This document shows, in pieces, positions 13,049 to 27,050 of a DNA stretch of 64,000 nucleotides. The DNA is taken from assembly GCF_964199755.1 (NCBI RefSeq), contig NC_133907.1, positions 1,307,001 to 1,371,000 on the forward strand, read 5' to 3'. Below the pieces are notes generated by a model. That model was not told the DNA's origin. It ran no database searches and saw only the letters and a list, made by a program, of their open reading frames with translations. Source of the stretch: Larus michahellis. Taxonomy: Eukaryota > Chordata > Aves > Charadriiformes > Laridae. Position 1 is the first letter of the stretch. The number at the start of each line of letters is the position of its first letter. The translations under genes and the position numbers were made by a program.

Positions 13049-16000
13049 GTGAGTATTTTTTTCCTGAAGTATTTTATGTGTGTTTGCTGAAACAAGTGAT
13101 TGCTTTTCTAGAACATATTATTTTTAAATAGACAAATTCATCCACTGGGATTATTTTCTGTACCTAAAACTTTTAATTTTTCACATGTCCTGGCTTTCAA
13201 ATCCTGCAGGAATCAGAATTTACACTTTGATAAAGACATGCAATTTAATAGAGAAAACAATGACCTGTTCAAATTTAGGCTTTCAAATAATTTTCATTCT
13301 GATTACACTATTCGAGATGTCTAAGTAGGGACTACGATCTTAGTGTCACACAGTGCAATGGGAATTGGACTGGCGGCTTTCAAGATGTGGTCTGTCATGG
13401 CAAACCGTACACTGGATGCCACCGAGGCTAAAGTGGGATGGAGAGAGCATCCTCGCAGAGCCGTGATTCTCCTCGCAAGTGCATTAGTTCATCTCATTAG
13501 AGACCTTCCCAAAGAGACGTCAAAGAAAGATCATTCCGAGATATCAGAGTTAGTAGAGGGACAGTCCCGGGCCTGTTACAGATGCTGCCACAGGGGAATG
13601 TTCTCAACATCTCTCAAATAAACACAAGGCATAAACTTCCGACTCTTTTCCTAAAGATTGGTGTTCTGAGCTGGGGATCAAACAAGGGCTGAACATAATC
13701 CCTTTCCTTACAAGTGCTGGGAATCCTCGAAGTCAGGGGAAGGCGAGAGAGAGCTTTGAAATTGTGTCCGTGAGGAGTCTCGGGCGGAGAGAGGGGGAGG
13801 CCGTCTGCTTGAAGGGAAAGCGTGTTGCTTCTCTTCTTTACATGGGCTAGTTAGTGCTGACAGACACAAACCGAACGATGTGAACAACAGTTTGTTTCTC
13901 ATTAAACAAGCATAAAACATAAAGCCACATAAGTTCATGTCACACAAGCAATGCTGCCTATGCTATTTAATTCATATTTAATTATTAATGTGATTGTAAT
14001 TCACTAGGGAAAAACTCATCTACATTTTGTTACCTAAAATTAATGTCTTGGAACTTTCTTGGTAGTTCATAGAAAAAGCCTTATGCCATTGCCATAGAAG
14101 TTATTGGGGATTTTATTTCAGTTTTACACAAAGGAATTCCATAGTCACATTTCTCGGTATTTCCAGTCCTGTTCCAATGCATACATCACACCTGGCAAAA
14201 TGAGATGTATCTAACACGTGCACGGCTAAGTGAGAAACAGGATACATTCTTTGCAAATGTGAATGGATGAACGCGGCCTAACCTCACCTGCCGTCTCCCA
14301 CAAGAGACAAGAAAAAGCATTAACCCAAGATGCTGAAATTTGCCAGATTTTCAAGAGTCAGAACCTAAGATCTCTGAAAATCTGTCCCTTTGCGTTTTTT
14401 TTCCTGGCTAAGGAAGAGCTGATCTCTACTGAAAAAATCTGCTCCTTTATGTTTACTTTCTGAAGTGTGCTGGTTACATCCTTAATCTGGATTAAACTGA
14501 CCAGCTGTAATAATAAAAAAGTTTGAATACATTCATATAATGAGCTTAGAGAGAGATAAAGCAGAAAGAAGATAAAGCAGAATTAAAGATATTTCCTGAA
14601 TGCAGCTAAACATACTGGTCTAGACTCGTATCTCATTTAAAGAGCTCCCAGCACGGAGCAAATGTATTGACTTCAGATCAGTTGCTCGGGCTTCAGACAG
14701 GGTCAGCCCCGAACTGCGTCTATTTTATTCACCTCCTCCATTACAGAAAGAGCAGGGTCTCTTGTAGAGCTAAGTCATCACTTAGCTGGGGCTGCTCTAA
14801 TCTTAAAAGGCTGCACTGATGCAACAACTCTAGTCTCAGTTTTGAGTGAATTTGGAAATTAGTAAAGTCTCCTTTTATTAATAGGGGTGTTGACATTCTT
14901 GTTAGGGACATTAAAAGCACCTGGATTGGGTCTGACAGGCAAAGCTGAAGCAGTATCAACGCCCTTCGGTGAAATCTCTACAACCTCCTCCAGGTTGTAA
15001 GGGTTTGTACAGGTGTGTCCTAAGTTTCCAAACATCTTTGTTGGGAAATTCATAATACATACTGCTAACGGAAGCAGTGCTACCCCCAGAGCTGTTCTAA
15101 GGACAAATAATTCACGTTTGTATAACTCCGTCAAAATGAGAAGCATATTGCAAGTGCCTAAGTGCAACTACTATGTTATTTTAAAACAAATCTTAGTAAG
15201 ATTAAAGTAAGTGACTTCTTACCTCCCTTAGGGAGGTGTTGCTGAGATAAAAGTAACACTTAAAAAGCAAACTTGAAGCCAACTCTTTCTTACGATTTTG
15301 TTGATCTTCTAAGTCCTTTGCAAAGCCTGATGGTTCACCTCAAAGGCTGAAAGGCAAATGAACGGCCATCCCGCCCGCGGAGCTCACAGGCGTGCTTCCC
15401 TGCGCCACAGAAAGCTGACGTTCCCATCCAAGTGGCAGCATCTCTTCAGTCCCACTCTACAATCCCCGGTTCATTCTTAAAACCAGGAATTGGGTTAGTG
15501 TCCGGCGCAGCTCCGAGCTCCCTGAATAACCCAGAGCGCAGCCAAGGGATCGGCAGCGATGACTGGGAGGACCGCACACGCCACCTCCTGAGGGGAGCGT
15601 CTCCCCTCAGATTTACAAAACCAGCCCTCAGAGCTGAATGGATCCCAGTGTGGGCAGAGCGATGCGATGGGAAAACCTCTCGGGTTTGTCTCTGGAATAA
15701 CGCTTCGTGGTGTCATGCCCTTGCTAGCATGTCCTGTCACATCCTGGTTTATTGTTTTCGAAAAGAACCACTTCTTGTATTTCTTGAAGCTGGGAATCAG
15801 CAGTGAACCCGAGTGACTGTCTTGCAGAAATGGGTCACTGTACATGTTTGGTATATTTGGAAAAGCATTTTCTGATCAGAAATGCCTATTTGTGGTTTTT
15901 CTTTAGGAATTCTCTCAGCGCTATGCCCCAGAAAATTCTCTTCTTTTAATAAAAATGTAGGAATATCTACTCTAAAAGGGGTGAATTAAAACCAAATGAA

Positions 16001-19000
16001 GCACATTAGTAACTTCTTGCAGGCATCTCTGCATCTTGGAATACGGTTTTTAAAGTCTGTTCTCTTTTTAAATATTCCAGACTTAAATAGCTGCTCATCC
16101 CTGACACAGCACTAATTTTAGCTCTCCTGTTCTCTTTTAAATTTGTGTGCCTTGCCACCGAATTGTAATAGAGCACATTATAGCATTTTAGATTCACTTG
16201 ATTTGCATTTTTACTACAGCCAGTTGTGGCTATGCCCTACTATGTTATTTTAAATAGATAGTTATGACTGCATTTCAGTGTAATCCAATGAGCATGAAAA
16301 TAAGGGAGAAGAATACTTCATTACTAAAAATATCATTTCAGAAACTCATCCGCAGTGCTAGAGTTTTTCCAAGGCACACTAAAAATCACGTGTGTGCTTT
16401 AACACTGGAAATAGCTAATGCAAGCGGTGTAAGAAACTTCCCAGTAGTACCTAGAGAATCCCAGAACGGTTAAACATTTTTGTCTAGGTCTTCAGCTTTT
16501 TCAGGTCATAGGCTCACGCCTTAATTTAGTAACAGACGGCACTAGAAATAGAAACGCCATTAACTTGTTTCCCAAGGCAAAGGATCTATTTCACCCAGCG
16601 TTACAGCACTCTCGGCTATTTTTAGATCCAGCGTGTAGGAGTTATCACGGCTTGAATGTTAATAGGCACAACACAAAAGCAAGCTGGCTTAGGTTAGAAC
16701 GCAACGCTACACAAGAAACCTGCGAGGATAAAGAGGTTCCAATGTCAGTCCCATGTCCTGAATAGCAGAGAAAAAAAGCTTGCAAGTCAAAGATAAGTAT
16801 TGTGGCAGCGTGACCATCTCAAGGTGTAGCCTGAGAATAAGGTCACGCAGGAAAGAACAGAGTTTCCCTGGAGCTGCTGCAATAAGTCTGTTCAGCATCT
16901 ACAGCGATGAATGGCTCCAGCAACGGGGAGAATAAAAAATGATGATTAACTGTAGAAGATTTTGATTTTCCTTCTAAACTTTACACAGTTAGGGAACTGG
17001 TGTGGCTGCTGTTGTTTTATTAAATCTCCCTGGAACTGGAGTTTAGAGCCCAGGGAAAGCCGACCCTGGCACCAGTTCACTGTCCTTGCGGAGACGTAAC
17101 TGTGTGTGCTCCTGGAGAGAGAGAGATGGACGCAACTAACGGAACAGACAGCTAAGAGCCAGCTACCGGGCTTCCCGTACTCCCATTTTTATTGCCTGGA
17201 ACTTTGGAAACTACCATTCCTCCTCATGAGGAAAGTCATCTTTTTTTTTATATTCTCCACAGAACGAAATGATCAAACAGAACAGGAAGAAAGAAGGGAA
17301 ATCAAACAGAGACTGACAAGAAAGGTAAAATCTTGCAATACCTTCTATTTGTTTCTAGAAATTTAGCAAAGCTCATATAACATCAACAGTCACAGAGGTC
17401 GTTACTACACAAAACCTCCCGTAACATACATCCTCCTCAGCAGCGGCTGAGATAGTGGTATCTAACACTATGAATTATAAAAATACCTACCTCATCTCAG
17501 CTACATGAGACTTCGGAGCATATTTACGTATACACCTTAAATCAGAAAATGGCATTTGCTTGCACAGTGCCTGTTTTGCAGCTGCATTGCTAGAAAAGCA
17601 CTGCTTCATTCTTTGTAGCAATCAGCGGCCGTGCTGACTCCCGCTGGGCGCCGGGTGGGCTCCCACAATGAATTTCTCTTTGCATTTAAGGCATTCTCAG
17701 AATCAGAACTACATCTTGTTATTGTTCTGTTCCTAGGAATCCCTCCTGGAATTACAAGCCTAATATGCCGATAACTTGTTAAAGCCAAATTGAAATTCTT
17801 ATGGTGGGTCCGGTCCTGAAAGCCTTACCCAGACAGCGCGCCACTGAGTTCAGTAGAAGAGCCCTACAGCATATGATATTATACAGGGATCCTAATAAAC
17901 CCGTTATGATTCCGTTACCTATTGTAAATGCATTTTATCAATATCCAGGTTAAACTATTTTCTCCTTTCTCCCATTATAAAGACACTGTGCTGTAGCCCA
18001 CAACTCCATTTAAGCCATTATTACTCTCCTGAGAATCCTCTGAAGGACTGAGTATTTCCCTGGAATTTCCAAGGGTTTGGGTTTCTTTCCATATACATAA
18101 AAGCACACTAAGCTAAGGTGGGAAGCAGAAAATGTTGCACATTTTATTGGTATGTTTGTTATTAACATGGGTTTTATTTTACAAAACTATTTAATACAGC
18201 TTAACCAGAGACCTACAGTTGATGAACTGAGAGACAGAAAAATCCTGATTCGCTTCAGTGATTATGTGGAAGTGGCGAAAGCCCAGGACTACGACCGGCG
18301 AGCAGATAAACCGTGGACGAGACTATCGGCAGCAGATAAGGTACTGACATAACTAAAATGACGTATTACTGCTTTCTACTTGCTTTGTCCATAATGATAC
18401 ATCAGATTCTGCGAAGACATTTAACCTCTGGGACATTAATCTCTGTAAATGTTACCATTGGTTTTTATGCTGAAACCATGCTGACCAACGCACAGTGTCA
18501 TAAAAGATGCTATTTATAAACATGCCTATTTAGTACTGTAAAGGCTTCTACCCAGCACATCACCTGATAGAGGGGGGAAAAAAAAAAAAAAGGTAGCTGC
18601 AGTCTTTCCTAATGCTTTAAAACATTTCCAGCCAATGCAGTTTTAACATTTATCCTCAGACTGGAAGTTTTGTCGCAGATGCACAAATACGTTCACTGTT
18701 TCTGAACATGAAATCGTTCCTTTCCTGCTTCCTGTGAATGCTCACGGAGTCACTTGATCCCACATTTTCACAAGCACAAACACACACTCGGGTTTTTTCC
18801 ATCACATACGTGCCACCTAGCTGATTTACACCCTACTTTAACCTTCGCATTTAGCTGCTTGAGCACCTAAAGGAAATAGCTCAGCGTGATTCCCGATAGA
18901 CGCGCAGGCGAGTAAGCCCTGGAGCTGCAGGGCTGCAGCAGGCGGAAGGGACGGGGATGCCGAGGCACCCGCTGGGTAGAAGGGCCAACACGGGACGGTT

Positions 19001-21790
19001 TCCTGCGGCTCTGCTCCGAGCTGGGCAGACCAAACGCTTCCTTCTCCAGTCCAGTGTCTCCCCAGTAATAAGTACAATAAATGGGTTTAGAGGAGTCATG
19101 GAAAAGGCACAATGTATCCTACTACAGTAGCGCTCTCCCCTGAGCTCACTAACGTGCTGAATAAGCTATTACATATTAATCAATGGAATAATCATTTTAC
19201 ATACTCAGTATGTATTAAAATCAGGCTTTTCCTAGTTTTACTGTTTTTATATTTTAAACTAGGCAGGTTTATAAGCAAGAAAGCGCCAGAGTTCGACTGT
19301 AGCTACTGGTGGCATACGCCAGGAATCCAGGGTCAGGAGTTCGACCACTGCGTTAGTGACTGAGAAACTTCTCTTTCAGAGTAGACAAATACATTGTTTC
19401 TCCTCATTTTTCTTTTAATAAGCCAAATGTCTGATCTAAAACATGAACATGGCTATAAGCCTCATCATTTTAGGTAGCTAAACCACAAAGCACCAAATAT
19501 ATAAGAATCTGTGAAAGCACCAGTATGTTCCAGTTCACTCACATTTGCCATTTAAACAAAAGAATGCTCTCACTTCTAGCGTCTTGAATTTCATTATATT
19601 AAGTACCAAAAGAGAACATTTTTCTCCACTTCTGACTGTGCAATCCTATGGATAGAGGTGAGAACACAGTCTGGACTGGTATTTGCAAGTTGTGATAAGG
19701 CAAACAGTCTGGTTTTTATTAAAGTATGACATCCATTGAAATTCCATAAAAGTCACTTGAGCAGCTGATCAGCTTCTCAGCAACTTCTAATCTTTACGAA
19801 GTTTTAACTGGGATCTTACTGAATGGGAGGCAGTAAGCACCATGGTTTTATGCTCCTGTCAGCATTGCTTCTAGACAGAAGTGACGCCGTCAGCAATCAG
19901 TAACAAATGACATGACCAATCCATATAACTGAAATATTCAGCATCTCTAGGGGCACAGTACTCTTTGCTATGCCCAATACCTGTTATTCCTACTTTAGAA
20001 AACTCCTGTTCAGCTCTAGAAGTCTGGTATTTTACAATGCTTCAAAATACAAAATTATTTATTAACCTTCTTCTATTTTCAATTCCTAGGCAGCAATTCG
20101 GAAAGAGCTAAATGAATACAAGAGTAATGAAATGGAGGTACACGCGTCAAGCAAACATTTGACAAGGTCAGTTTTCCAGCTCTTTCTTTCCATTGCCCGC
20201 TAAAACCAGCCTGCTTGAGTCCTGAATCTGTAGATTTTGCTCTTACATGCTGAATGCGGGAGAATACACAGAGGAAGCTTTATTTTAAAAGAAAATGGAA
20301 GTACTCCTCTTCCTGTTCAGAACCTGGCTTTTTTTTTTTCCTTGTGCTTTGATTAGCATGTACAGAGAAGCCCCCAGACCTTCTCCAGAACATCACTCAG
20401 CTTGCCTTCCTTGCACCAAAACCGCAAAAGCTCTGACAAAGGATTAAATGTCGTGGCTGGGCCAGCGTGAGGCTGGCCAGTCCAGCGCTTGCTTCACGGG
20501 CCAGCACTGATGAGAGGGACCATGGTTAAACATGCATGAAAACATTCATTTCCCTTTTCTAAGTGGGAAAAAACGTGAGCGAGGCTGATCCCACAGCCGT
20601 TGTTACTTGCAAAAAGACTTTGTTAGTTAGTGAAAAACTGAAACAGCAATCAGTTCTTTCCTACAATTGCCATTCTCTCTCTTGAGCAAGCCCAACGGCT
20701 CTTAAAGCACGCTCCTGGGAGGTGTTTGGGAGCGTGGTGTACTCTTGCCATGCCTGGGAGCACTCAGCTGTGCTCACTGCTAAAAGAAATGCTAAACGAA
20801 GGAAGGTGGCTGCAGCCTCGCATTCTGGAACACTCACTTCAGCAGCACCCACATTTCCCTGCTTATTGCTGAACTCTGAATTCCGGCTTAACCGAGCTTC
20901 AGCTGGTCAATGAAAAGATGGTCTGGACAAATACACTTGAGTTGTAAATGCAATGTACATTGATCTAAATGCTATATTTATATAATTCTAGACTGCTCAT
21001 ACAATTGTTAGGGCCCCTTTTAATGTTCCAGGACTCAGACTCAATGTTTATGGCGAGACATCACTGTGTTGATAGAATGAAAGAGAGGAAAAAAAAATGG
21101 GATGGCTGCAGTTTAAGTCTGAAAGTGAGATATACCGTCTCTAATTGAAGCTACCTGGGGAGTTTAAGTAGATTATAATGATATATTTTGAAATTTGTTC
21201 AGGATATTAGGAGTAAACAGGCTTACAATTTACATTTAGTGCTAAGGCATTACAAATGACCGGGACTTTAATTATATCTCCCAGCCAAAAGAACAAGCCT
21301 ACAGAGCAAAAGTATGGTTATTCCAGACAGACTCTAAGACTATTGTACATTAAACCAACAATATGTCCTCCTATTTTCCAAAGCATCAGCTCAACATTGC
21401 TTAACTCCTACAAAACAAGATCACTGCACAATAAAGAATACTTCCTCCAATGAGACTGTGGCTTAAGAAAGAAACAAAATCAACCCCACGGCTACTATTT
21501 GCACTTGCACTCCCAAATACCTGTACACTGCTTAGACTGGGCCCTGCGGACTGTGACTGCACTACGGTCACGGCATACGTGTGGAAACGTGGGTGAAAAT
21601 TGAGACTTAGTTGCTAGTGTTCTTCACTACTGTTACTGTACCTTTAAACAGAATGAATGGGTTTTTTTCAAAATAAGATTTTTTTTTTGTTAATCTAGCA
21701 AAGAATTTTTTAAAATTCTATGTATTTTTTCAAAATTTCAAAGTGGTTTGAAAAACGTCTCTTATTTCTCCTAGATTTCACAGGCCATAG
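12993..21790 (+). CDS. PHACTR3: PHACTR3 (phosphatase and actin regulator 3), C-terminal exons
   Basis: PHACTR3 (scapinin) is a nuclear or cytoskeletal protein that binds G-actin through RPEL motifs and protein phosphatase 1 through its C-terminus. Five exons are visible: 12993-13048, 17263-17324, 18200-18340, 20090-20166 and 21775-21790. All have AG/GT borders and matching phases. They encode two RPEL motifs ([17 protein letters not shown] and [17 protein letters not shown]). After these come an RVxF-like LIRF, the following DYVEV, the DRRADKPW arginine/tryptophan segment and the terminal FHRP. This is the PHACTR PP1-binding module as known from PHACTR1. I choose PHACTR3 over its paralogues from the [10 protein letters not shown] linker and the AKAQDYD and ASSKHLTR variants, as remembered, and from SYCP2 as neighbour. 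The N-terminal exons lie outside the window. Confidence 0.95.
13049..17262 (+). other. PHACTR3: PHACTR3 intron
   Basis: A 4.2-kb intron. No exon or repeat family was recognised. It includes a 12-nt direct repeat (GATAAAGCAGAA) at 14555-14566 and 14571-14582, and a small palindrome near 15222-15238. Confidence 0.8.
17263..17324 (+). CDS. PHACTR3: PHACTR3 exon: RPEL linker
   Basis: The T-rich acceptor ends in ccacag and the donor is gtaaaa. Two leading bases complete Gln, followed by [20 protein letters not shown], which ends in phase 0 at the start of the next RPEL motif. Confidence 0.94.
17325..18199 (+). other. PHACTR3: PHACTR3 intron
   Basis: An 875-nt intron. I see nothing beyond the splice signals. 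Confidence 0.85.
18200..18340 (+). CDS. PHACTR3: PHACTR3 exon: last RPEL and PP1-binding segment
   Basis: An exon of 47 whole codons with acceptor ttaatacag and donor gtactg. It encodes the last RPEL ([16 protein letters not shown]), then IRFSDYVEV and [10 protein letters not shown]. In PHACTR proteins these form the RVxF, hydrophobic, Arg and Trp contacts with PP1. Confidence 0.96.
18341..20089 (+). other. PHACTR3: PHACTR3 intron
   Basis: A 1.75-kb intron with a short A run near 18575-18590. No other feature was recognised. Confidence 0.85.
20090..20166 (+). CDS. PHACTR3: PHACTR3 exon: helical C-terminal segment
   Basis: The acceptor is aattcctag and the donor is gtcagt. It encodes [20 protein letters not shown], then SKHLT, plus two bases (AG) that complete Arg with the next exon. 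Confidence 0.95.
20167..21774 (+). other. PHACTR3: PHACTR3 last intron
   Basis: A 1.6-kb intron with no additional feature recognised. Confidence 0.85.
21775..21790 (+). CDS. PHACTR3: PHACTR3 terminal coding exon (FHRP stop)
   Basis: After the acceptor tttctcctag, a single A completes Arg, followed by TTC-type codons for Phe-His-Arg-Pro and TAG. The conserved RFHRP end of PHACTR proteins is thus coded by a 16-nt segment of the last exon. Confidence 0.94.
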
Positions 21791-23792
21791 AAATTTTCTT
21801 CTGAGAAGAATCTGTCTTTACTTTTTGATACTGCTGCTGAACACACATCAGGGAATATATGAGTCTTTCCCTCAAGTTCAGTCCAGGATACCTTGATGTT
21901 TATGTGAAAGAAGGACTCCGCAGACGAAGTCTCTGAGCACTTACGGACAGAGAGACACCAGAGATGTACTTCGCTCTGAAGTCAGAAGAGCGACGGCCTG
22001 TGGAGTGGGACGATCTGCTGAAAAAGACTGAAGTAGAGCTACTTGAAAGAACCTACTACTCTCCTTTAACACTTGTTTTAAACTGTTTTGCAGTCTGTCC
22101 TGGAAAAGGAGATGTTGTGCATGTACAGGCTTTACCATTCCAAGGCCTCTGACATAAACGGACATGACACACTGTCATTCGGTATTATGTTGACAAGACA
22201 TTTGGAACTTACCACAATTAGTTTGTAAAACACTTAAGTTCATGTTCTAAAAACTAATTTAATGTATTATAATTTCATTCTTTTTTATATAATGTCTAAC
22301 AGAATCACAGCTGCAAGCATTTTTGATTCCTGTTACTTTTGTTCTTTAATTAAATGACTACTTATTGCAGGAAATGAACACGTTTCCCAAAGCTCTTTCT
22401 TCCCCAGGGACAGTTGGGAAGGGAAGAGATGACAATTATTATGCCCCAGCTCATATCGCTTCTTTATCAACACAAGAGTCTTCAAAAGGATGATCTTAAG
22501 TAAGGTTTTCCATCTTGTGGAATAGCGATGTTTTGGACCTGATCCTAACCAGCATAACATGATTGTCATTCTACACTAGTTGAGGTTCTGGCTCTCTAAA
22601 GAATTACAATTAAGTTCACTGTTACTCTCATTCAAAAATTACTAACTTGGACAACGATATATAAAAATGTAACAATGTACTTTGATGTTTAGCAAACAAA
22701 TGATTTTAATGCTTTCTTGACAGTAAAAGGAAAAAAGTTACTAAATGCTAATAACAAAACAAATAGAACTGGTTGAGAAAAATGTAAAGCCAGACATTCT
22801 AGTAATGCTCGACATCTAGAAGCACCTGGGAATTCTACTCAGAATACTACTAAAAGGAAAAAACTCAGAAAAACCCTCCCACACTGCTGCCGGAAAGCAT
22901 GCCCAACAAGACAGCAACAAAATAACACATACACTTAGAAGGCACGCATTTCTCTGCCAGAGTCTAAAATGCTATCCTTTTAGGAAGTTGTTTGATGTTA
23001 AAAGTTTGAAAAAGGCTCTCTGGATCTCGTAGCTTTGCTGAGATGATCTCCATGAAACATGAAAAGAAGAAAGAAAATAAGGTATGTAAAATTGTTTGTA
23101 TAGAATACTACTACATTGCTGCAAGATGGTGAAGAGAATCAATGCAAACAGTGGATGGACAACTTTCAGTTCTCTTCTGCTGCTCAGTGTGGGGATGAAA
23201 TAACACAAATACAGTGCTATTCTTTAGATAAACTACCATTTTAAAGTGGAAGGTAAGAACATACAGCACAACAATTAAAATACATGTCAGTAAGGGCAAT
23301 GCTAGAAGAAATCGATGAATCATGGGAGACGCGGTGCCCAGGACCAACAAAGCTTGCCAGCTTCGGTGTAGCTAGCTGTAATTTGGTACGACTTTTTAAT
23401 GTTTGACTCAAGTGACTATCAGTTGAAGACCTGAATTACCCAATTACTTGATCCAAAGATTATTTTTTTTCCTATTTATTGCAATTTTGTAACTTGCTGG
23501 CTTTTCACAGAAATAAGTAACATTATAACTAGCCTTTTAACATACTGTTAATGATATTTATCAATCATTTTATTATTAACTAAATACTATTAATTCTAAA
23601 CAACAATATAATGACAGTCCAAGGTGTAATATACCAAAAGGGTAAACAGAAAGGAGAGCAAAGTTTCTTCAGCAGAACCACCGCTTTCAGTTTCAGAACA
23701 GTAGATGACCCACTATTGACTACAAACTTGGCAATAATCCATGAAAGTAACACTCCTATTTAGCAGTGACGCATACTTTCACTGGTAATAAA
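21791..23792 (+). other. PHACTR3: PHACTR3 3' UTR (extent uncertain)
   Basis: AT-rich noncoding sequence after the stop codon. The first good AATAAA on the + strand after the stop is at 23787, but ATTAAA near 22347 could serve for a shorter form. The 3' end is inferred, not seen. Confidence 0.4.
23787..23792 (+). terminator. PHACTR3: Candidate poly(A) signal AATAAA
   Basis: AATAAA within GGTAATAAAAATATTG, about 2.0 kb after the PHACTR3 stop. It is one of several possible signals. Confidence 0.3.
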
Positions 23793-26700
23793 AATATTGT
23801 ATAAAACATATTAAAATGATGTTGAAAATAATAAGATGAAAAGTATCTTAAGGGTAACTTAGATAATTTTTTAAAATTTCAAACAATGCCTACGAGCTGT
23901 ATTACTAACATGACTTCACCATCTTGTAGTTACGCAGCAATACGCTTCGCTTCTTCCCCATGTTCTCAGCTGTCCTTCCACCACAAGCATCCCGGCCTGT
24001 TTTCTGCTTTGGTCTGGCAAGAGACAGAAAGTTGTGACCACTTCAAAGCCACCAGCAGCCCGTGTCAGCTCACTGCCATCAGCGCGCTGTGGGCAAGTCC
24101 AGCAAGTCCTGTGGAGGCTGCCCGCGCCGGGCCGTGCAGCGTGCTCGGGTACTGCTGGAACACGGGCATGTTTAGTGCAGGGACCTGTTCTCCTTGTGCT
24201 GCTTCTTCCCAATGGAAAAAAGAAACAGGCCTGCAGTGCACAATTCCTATCGCTTCATTTAGGTGTCTGCTGTGGATGGCCCCTGGGGTTTCCCATCCAC
24301 AAACCGAAAAAGAAAAAAAAAGAATCTCCCTATGCTGAACTTTGCCTTTGTGAGTCCTCCCTTGTGATATGCTTCACACTTGTACATTTGTTAAATTTGA
24401 CTGTACCTGCTCAAAGTTTTTAGAAGTTAATGGGTTGGGGTAAAAACTGATAGGTGAACAGTTGAATTTTATACTTCTGTTTTATCATGAGTCCTCACTA
24501 AAACTAGCAGTTATTATTTTTCCAATATGCAATTCACTGTAAGTGAAGAATTTGGGCCTTGCAGTGCACTTTTTAAAACCTTGTGCAGTTAAGAGAAAAA
24601 TACTGTTTCATGTACAGGTAAAGTTCAATTAGACCAGCGGAAAAAAAAAGTTTAGCATCTCATGAGGTCCATCTAGTGGAGATGACAGTGAACACGGGCT
24701 CAAAAAAAAACCCAAACAAAAATCAGAGGCTCAGAAAAATTAGAAAAGCATTAAGTGCACTTATGTAGACAGGATAAGTGGACCAGATTATTTACTGGCA
24801 ATTTCAATATACTAGTTGAGAGAACACAGCCTTGTGTTTTTAAAATTAGTTCATAAGAAATAATTTCATTTACAACTATTTCTGTTTAGAATAAGCCATT
24901 TCCCATCAATGAAGTTTAAGAACAGCAATTACTCTGCATTCTACTCCCAGTGCACCCTGGATAGAAATCTCACATCCATTTCTCATCCAAGAAGTTGTTT
25001 TTTAAAGCTGCTATTTTCAATAAGGATAAAGCAGTCTTTTTCATAAAGTTATACATTAATTTGGGTTGGTAAGAACCAAGGCCCTTTCCCAAGGTCACTG
25101 GGTCCCTCCCCCTGCTCCGAGTGAGGGAACCTTTGAAATTAGAGTAGGTGGCTCAGCAAGCGCTGAGTCCGGGCTACAGTCTGAGCATGGTCTTTTCTTG
25201 TCTTAATTTAAAGGCAGTATTAATATAAAGATAGAGAAGCAATTTAGAATCAATAGATTTTCCCATTTTCTTTTAGGACATCTGTGAAAGCGTTTTCTAC
25301 CTTAACTTTACCTTAGAATTCCATTTTAAATCATGCCATTTTTCTCTCTGAAAATAAACTTTAGGAAACGGTTACTCTCAGAAATAATGAAGGATAAATC
25401 AAAGACATGAAGCACCTGTAGGACAGAGAGATTGCAGGGGCAAGTCAACAAAGGGTTAACAAAAGGAGACTGGTTTAGTATCACCAAAGATGCAGACAGT
25501 GATGAAGTTCAGCAGGGAACTTCTACTGGACAAATATTCTTAAAAAATGATAGGTAGGTTTGAAGGAAGTCAAATCAACGTGAGACCTAAGTAACAGCCA
25601 ACAACTTAAAATGATGAAAGCCAGTCTACTAGATTAAAAAAAAATATTAGACAACAATAATAGCAATATAGCATAATCGCTGCATTCAGAATTAGCTGGA
25701 ATGAAAATAAGAATTTGAGAGATATTGACAGTGGTTTCAGTAACATATGAGAAAAAAATAGAAGAAAGAATACTACTGTAAGCAAAAGTCGCTGTGTTGA
25801 TAAAAGTAGCATTAGGAATGTAGAAAGGAAACTGAGGAAAAACAGAAGAGTTCAGAGGGTAAGGGGTTAACAGAGAAATGACAGAGAAGTGTGTGTGACG
25901 TTAAAGACAGCCAAATGACAAAATAAGAGGGGTGTTCACCTGGAGCCTGTCCCACGGCAGGTAATGTAGACAAGCTCCAAGACACGCACGTTCTATGAGA
26001 TACTCTCTACACCCGTTACTGCTGGGTCAGCTGCAAGATTTTAATCCCCATTTTTTAAGAGAACATAAATGAAAAATACTAAAAATCTGAAACCGAAAAG
26101 TTTACAGTATATACATGCGGGATTGCAAGTTAAAAAAGATTAAAAGATTGTAAGGAACTATAAAATGCAAGGTACCTTTTTGTTTAATTTAAAAGCAAGT
26201 GAAGAGCAACATTAGCTTAGAAGTTGCAAATCGTAAATATTCAGAAGAAACCTTCTAGTTGATACATGGTAACAAAGCAGAAGCATAAACGATGACTCAC
26301 TGGTCATTTTCTTAGGAAAACTTTTGGAATTTAAGTCTATGGAATAGATTTCATTACTATGTAGGATATATTTCTGACCTCCAGAGAGCAGACCCTCTTA
26401 GACCTGTTGTCTTACGCAAAATACTTGCGCAGCAACAAGTTTTATTTGACTGACATGTAAATGTGTATTATTGATTTAAAGTGAAATCGTAATGACATCA
26501 TTTTGTAAAAAAAACCAAAATCAACAGACAATATATATTTTTCTTGAAATATTTAATACAACTATTTGCAACGTAGTTCAACCACAAATGTTTAGAGTTT
26601 TGTTTGCTCTTAAAAACTCCTATTGAAGTCTAACGCCACAGACAAATAGGACTGAGATCAAAATAGGCAATTTGATCCCTAAATTTCTGACAGTACTCTG

Positions 26701-27050
26701 GATCAGACAAAAGGGGTATTCTGTACATACAGGTCCAAAACATTGATTCAAAGTGAAATTCAAAGTAATTTATCTGAATGTCAGTAAAATAACCTATAAA
26801 AATTGTTAAAGACTTCTCAAAACCAGCATGTGCTAAAAATAAAAATTACACATTGCATTTTAGCAGATTCAGTAAAATAACTGCAAATCTCACAGATTAA
26901 AGAAGTCTTCTCCACAAAGATTTTAATATTATTAAGGAAAATATGCTTTCATTACAATAGTTTCCTTTAGTGTAAGACAAAGTTGTCAAATTTTACATTA
27001 TAAAAGAATGTTTATATTCACCTTGAATTTCAGGAAGGTATTTGAAAATT
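23793..27050. other. Gap between convergent PHACTR3 and SYCP2, incl. SYCP2 3' UTR
   Basis: Both neighbouring genes read into this 3.3-kb stretch. It contains a GC-richer patch at 23.94-24.25 kb with overlapping short frames on both strands that resemble no known protein. The rest is AT-rich. The SYCP2 3' UTR occupies its right end. Confidence 0.6.
26441..26446 (-). terminator. SYCP2: Candidate SYCP2 poly(A) signal
   Basis: AATAAA on the - strand about 610 nt after the SYCP2 stop. A variant ATTAAA lies nearer, around 26551. The choice is not certain. Confidence 0.3.

Noticed and set aside
23886-24338. 150-codon + strand frame in the PHACTR3-SYCP2 gap
   Set aside because: No recognisable domain, no splice context, and open frames on both strands at the same place indicate a GC effect.
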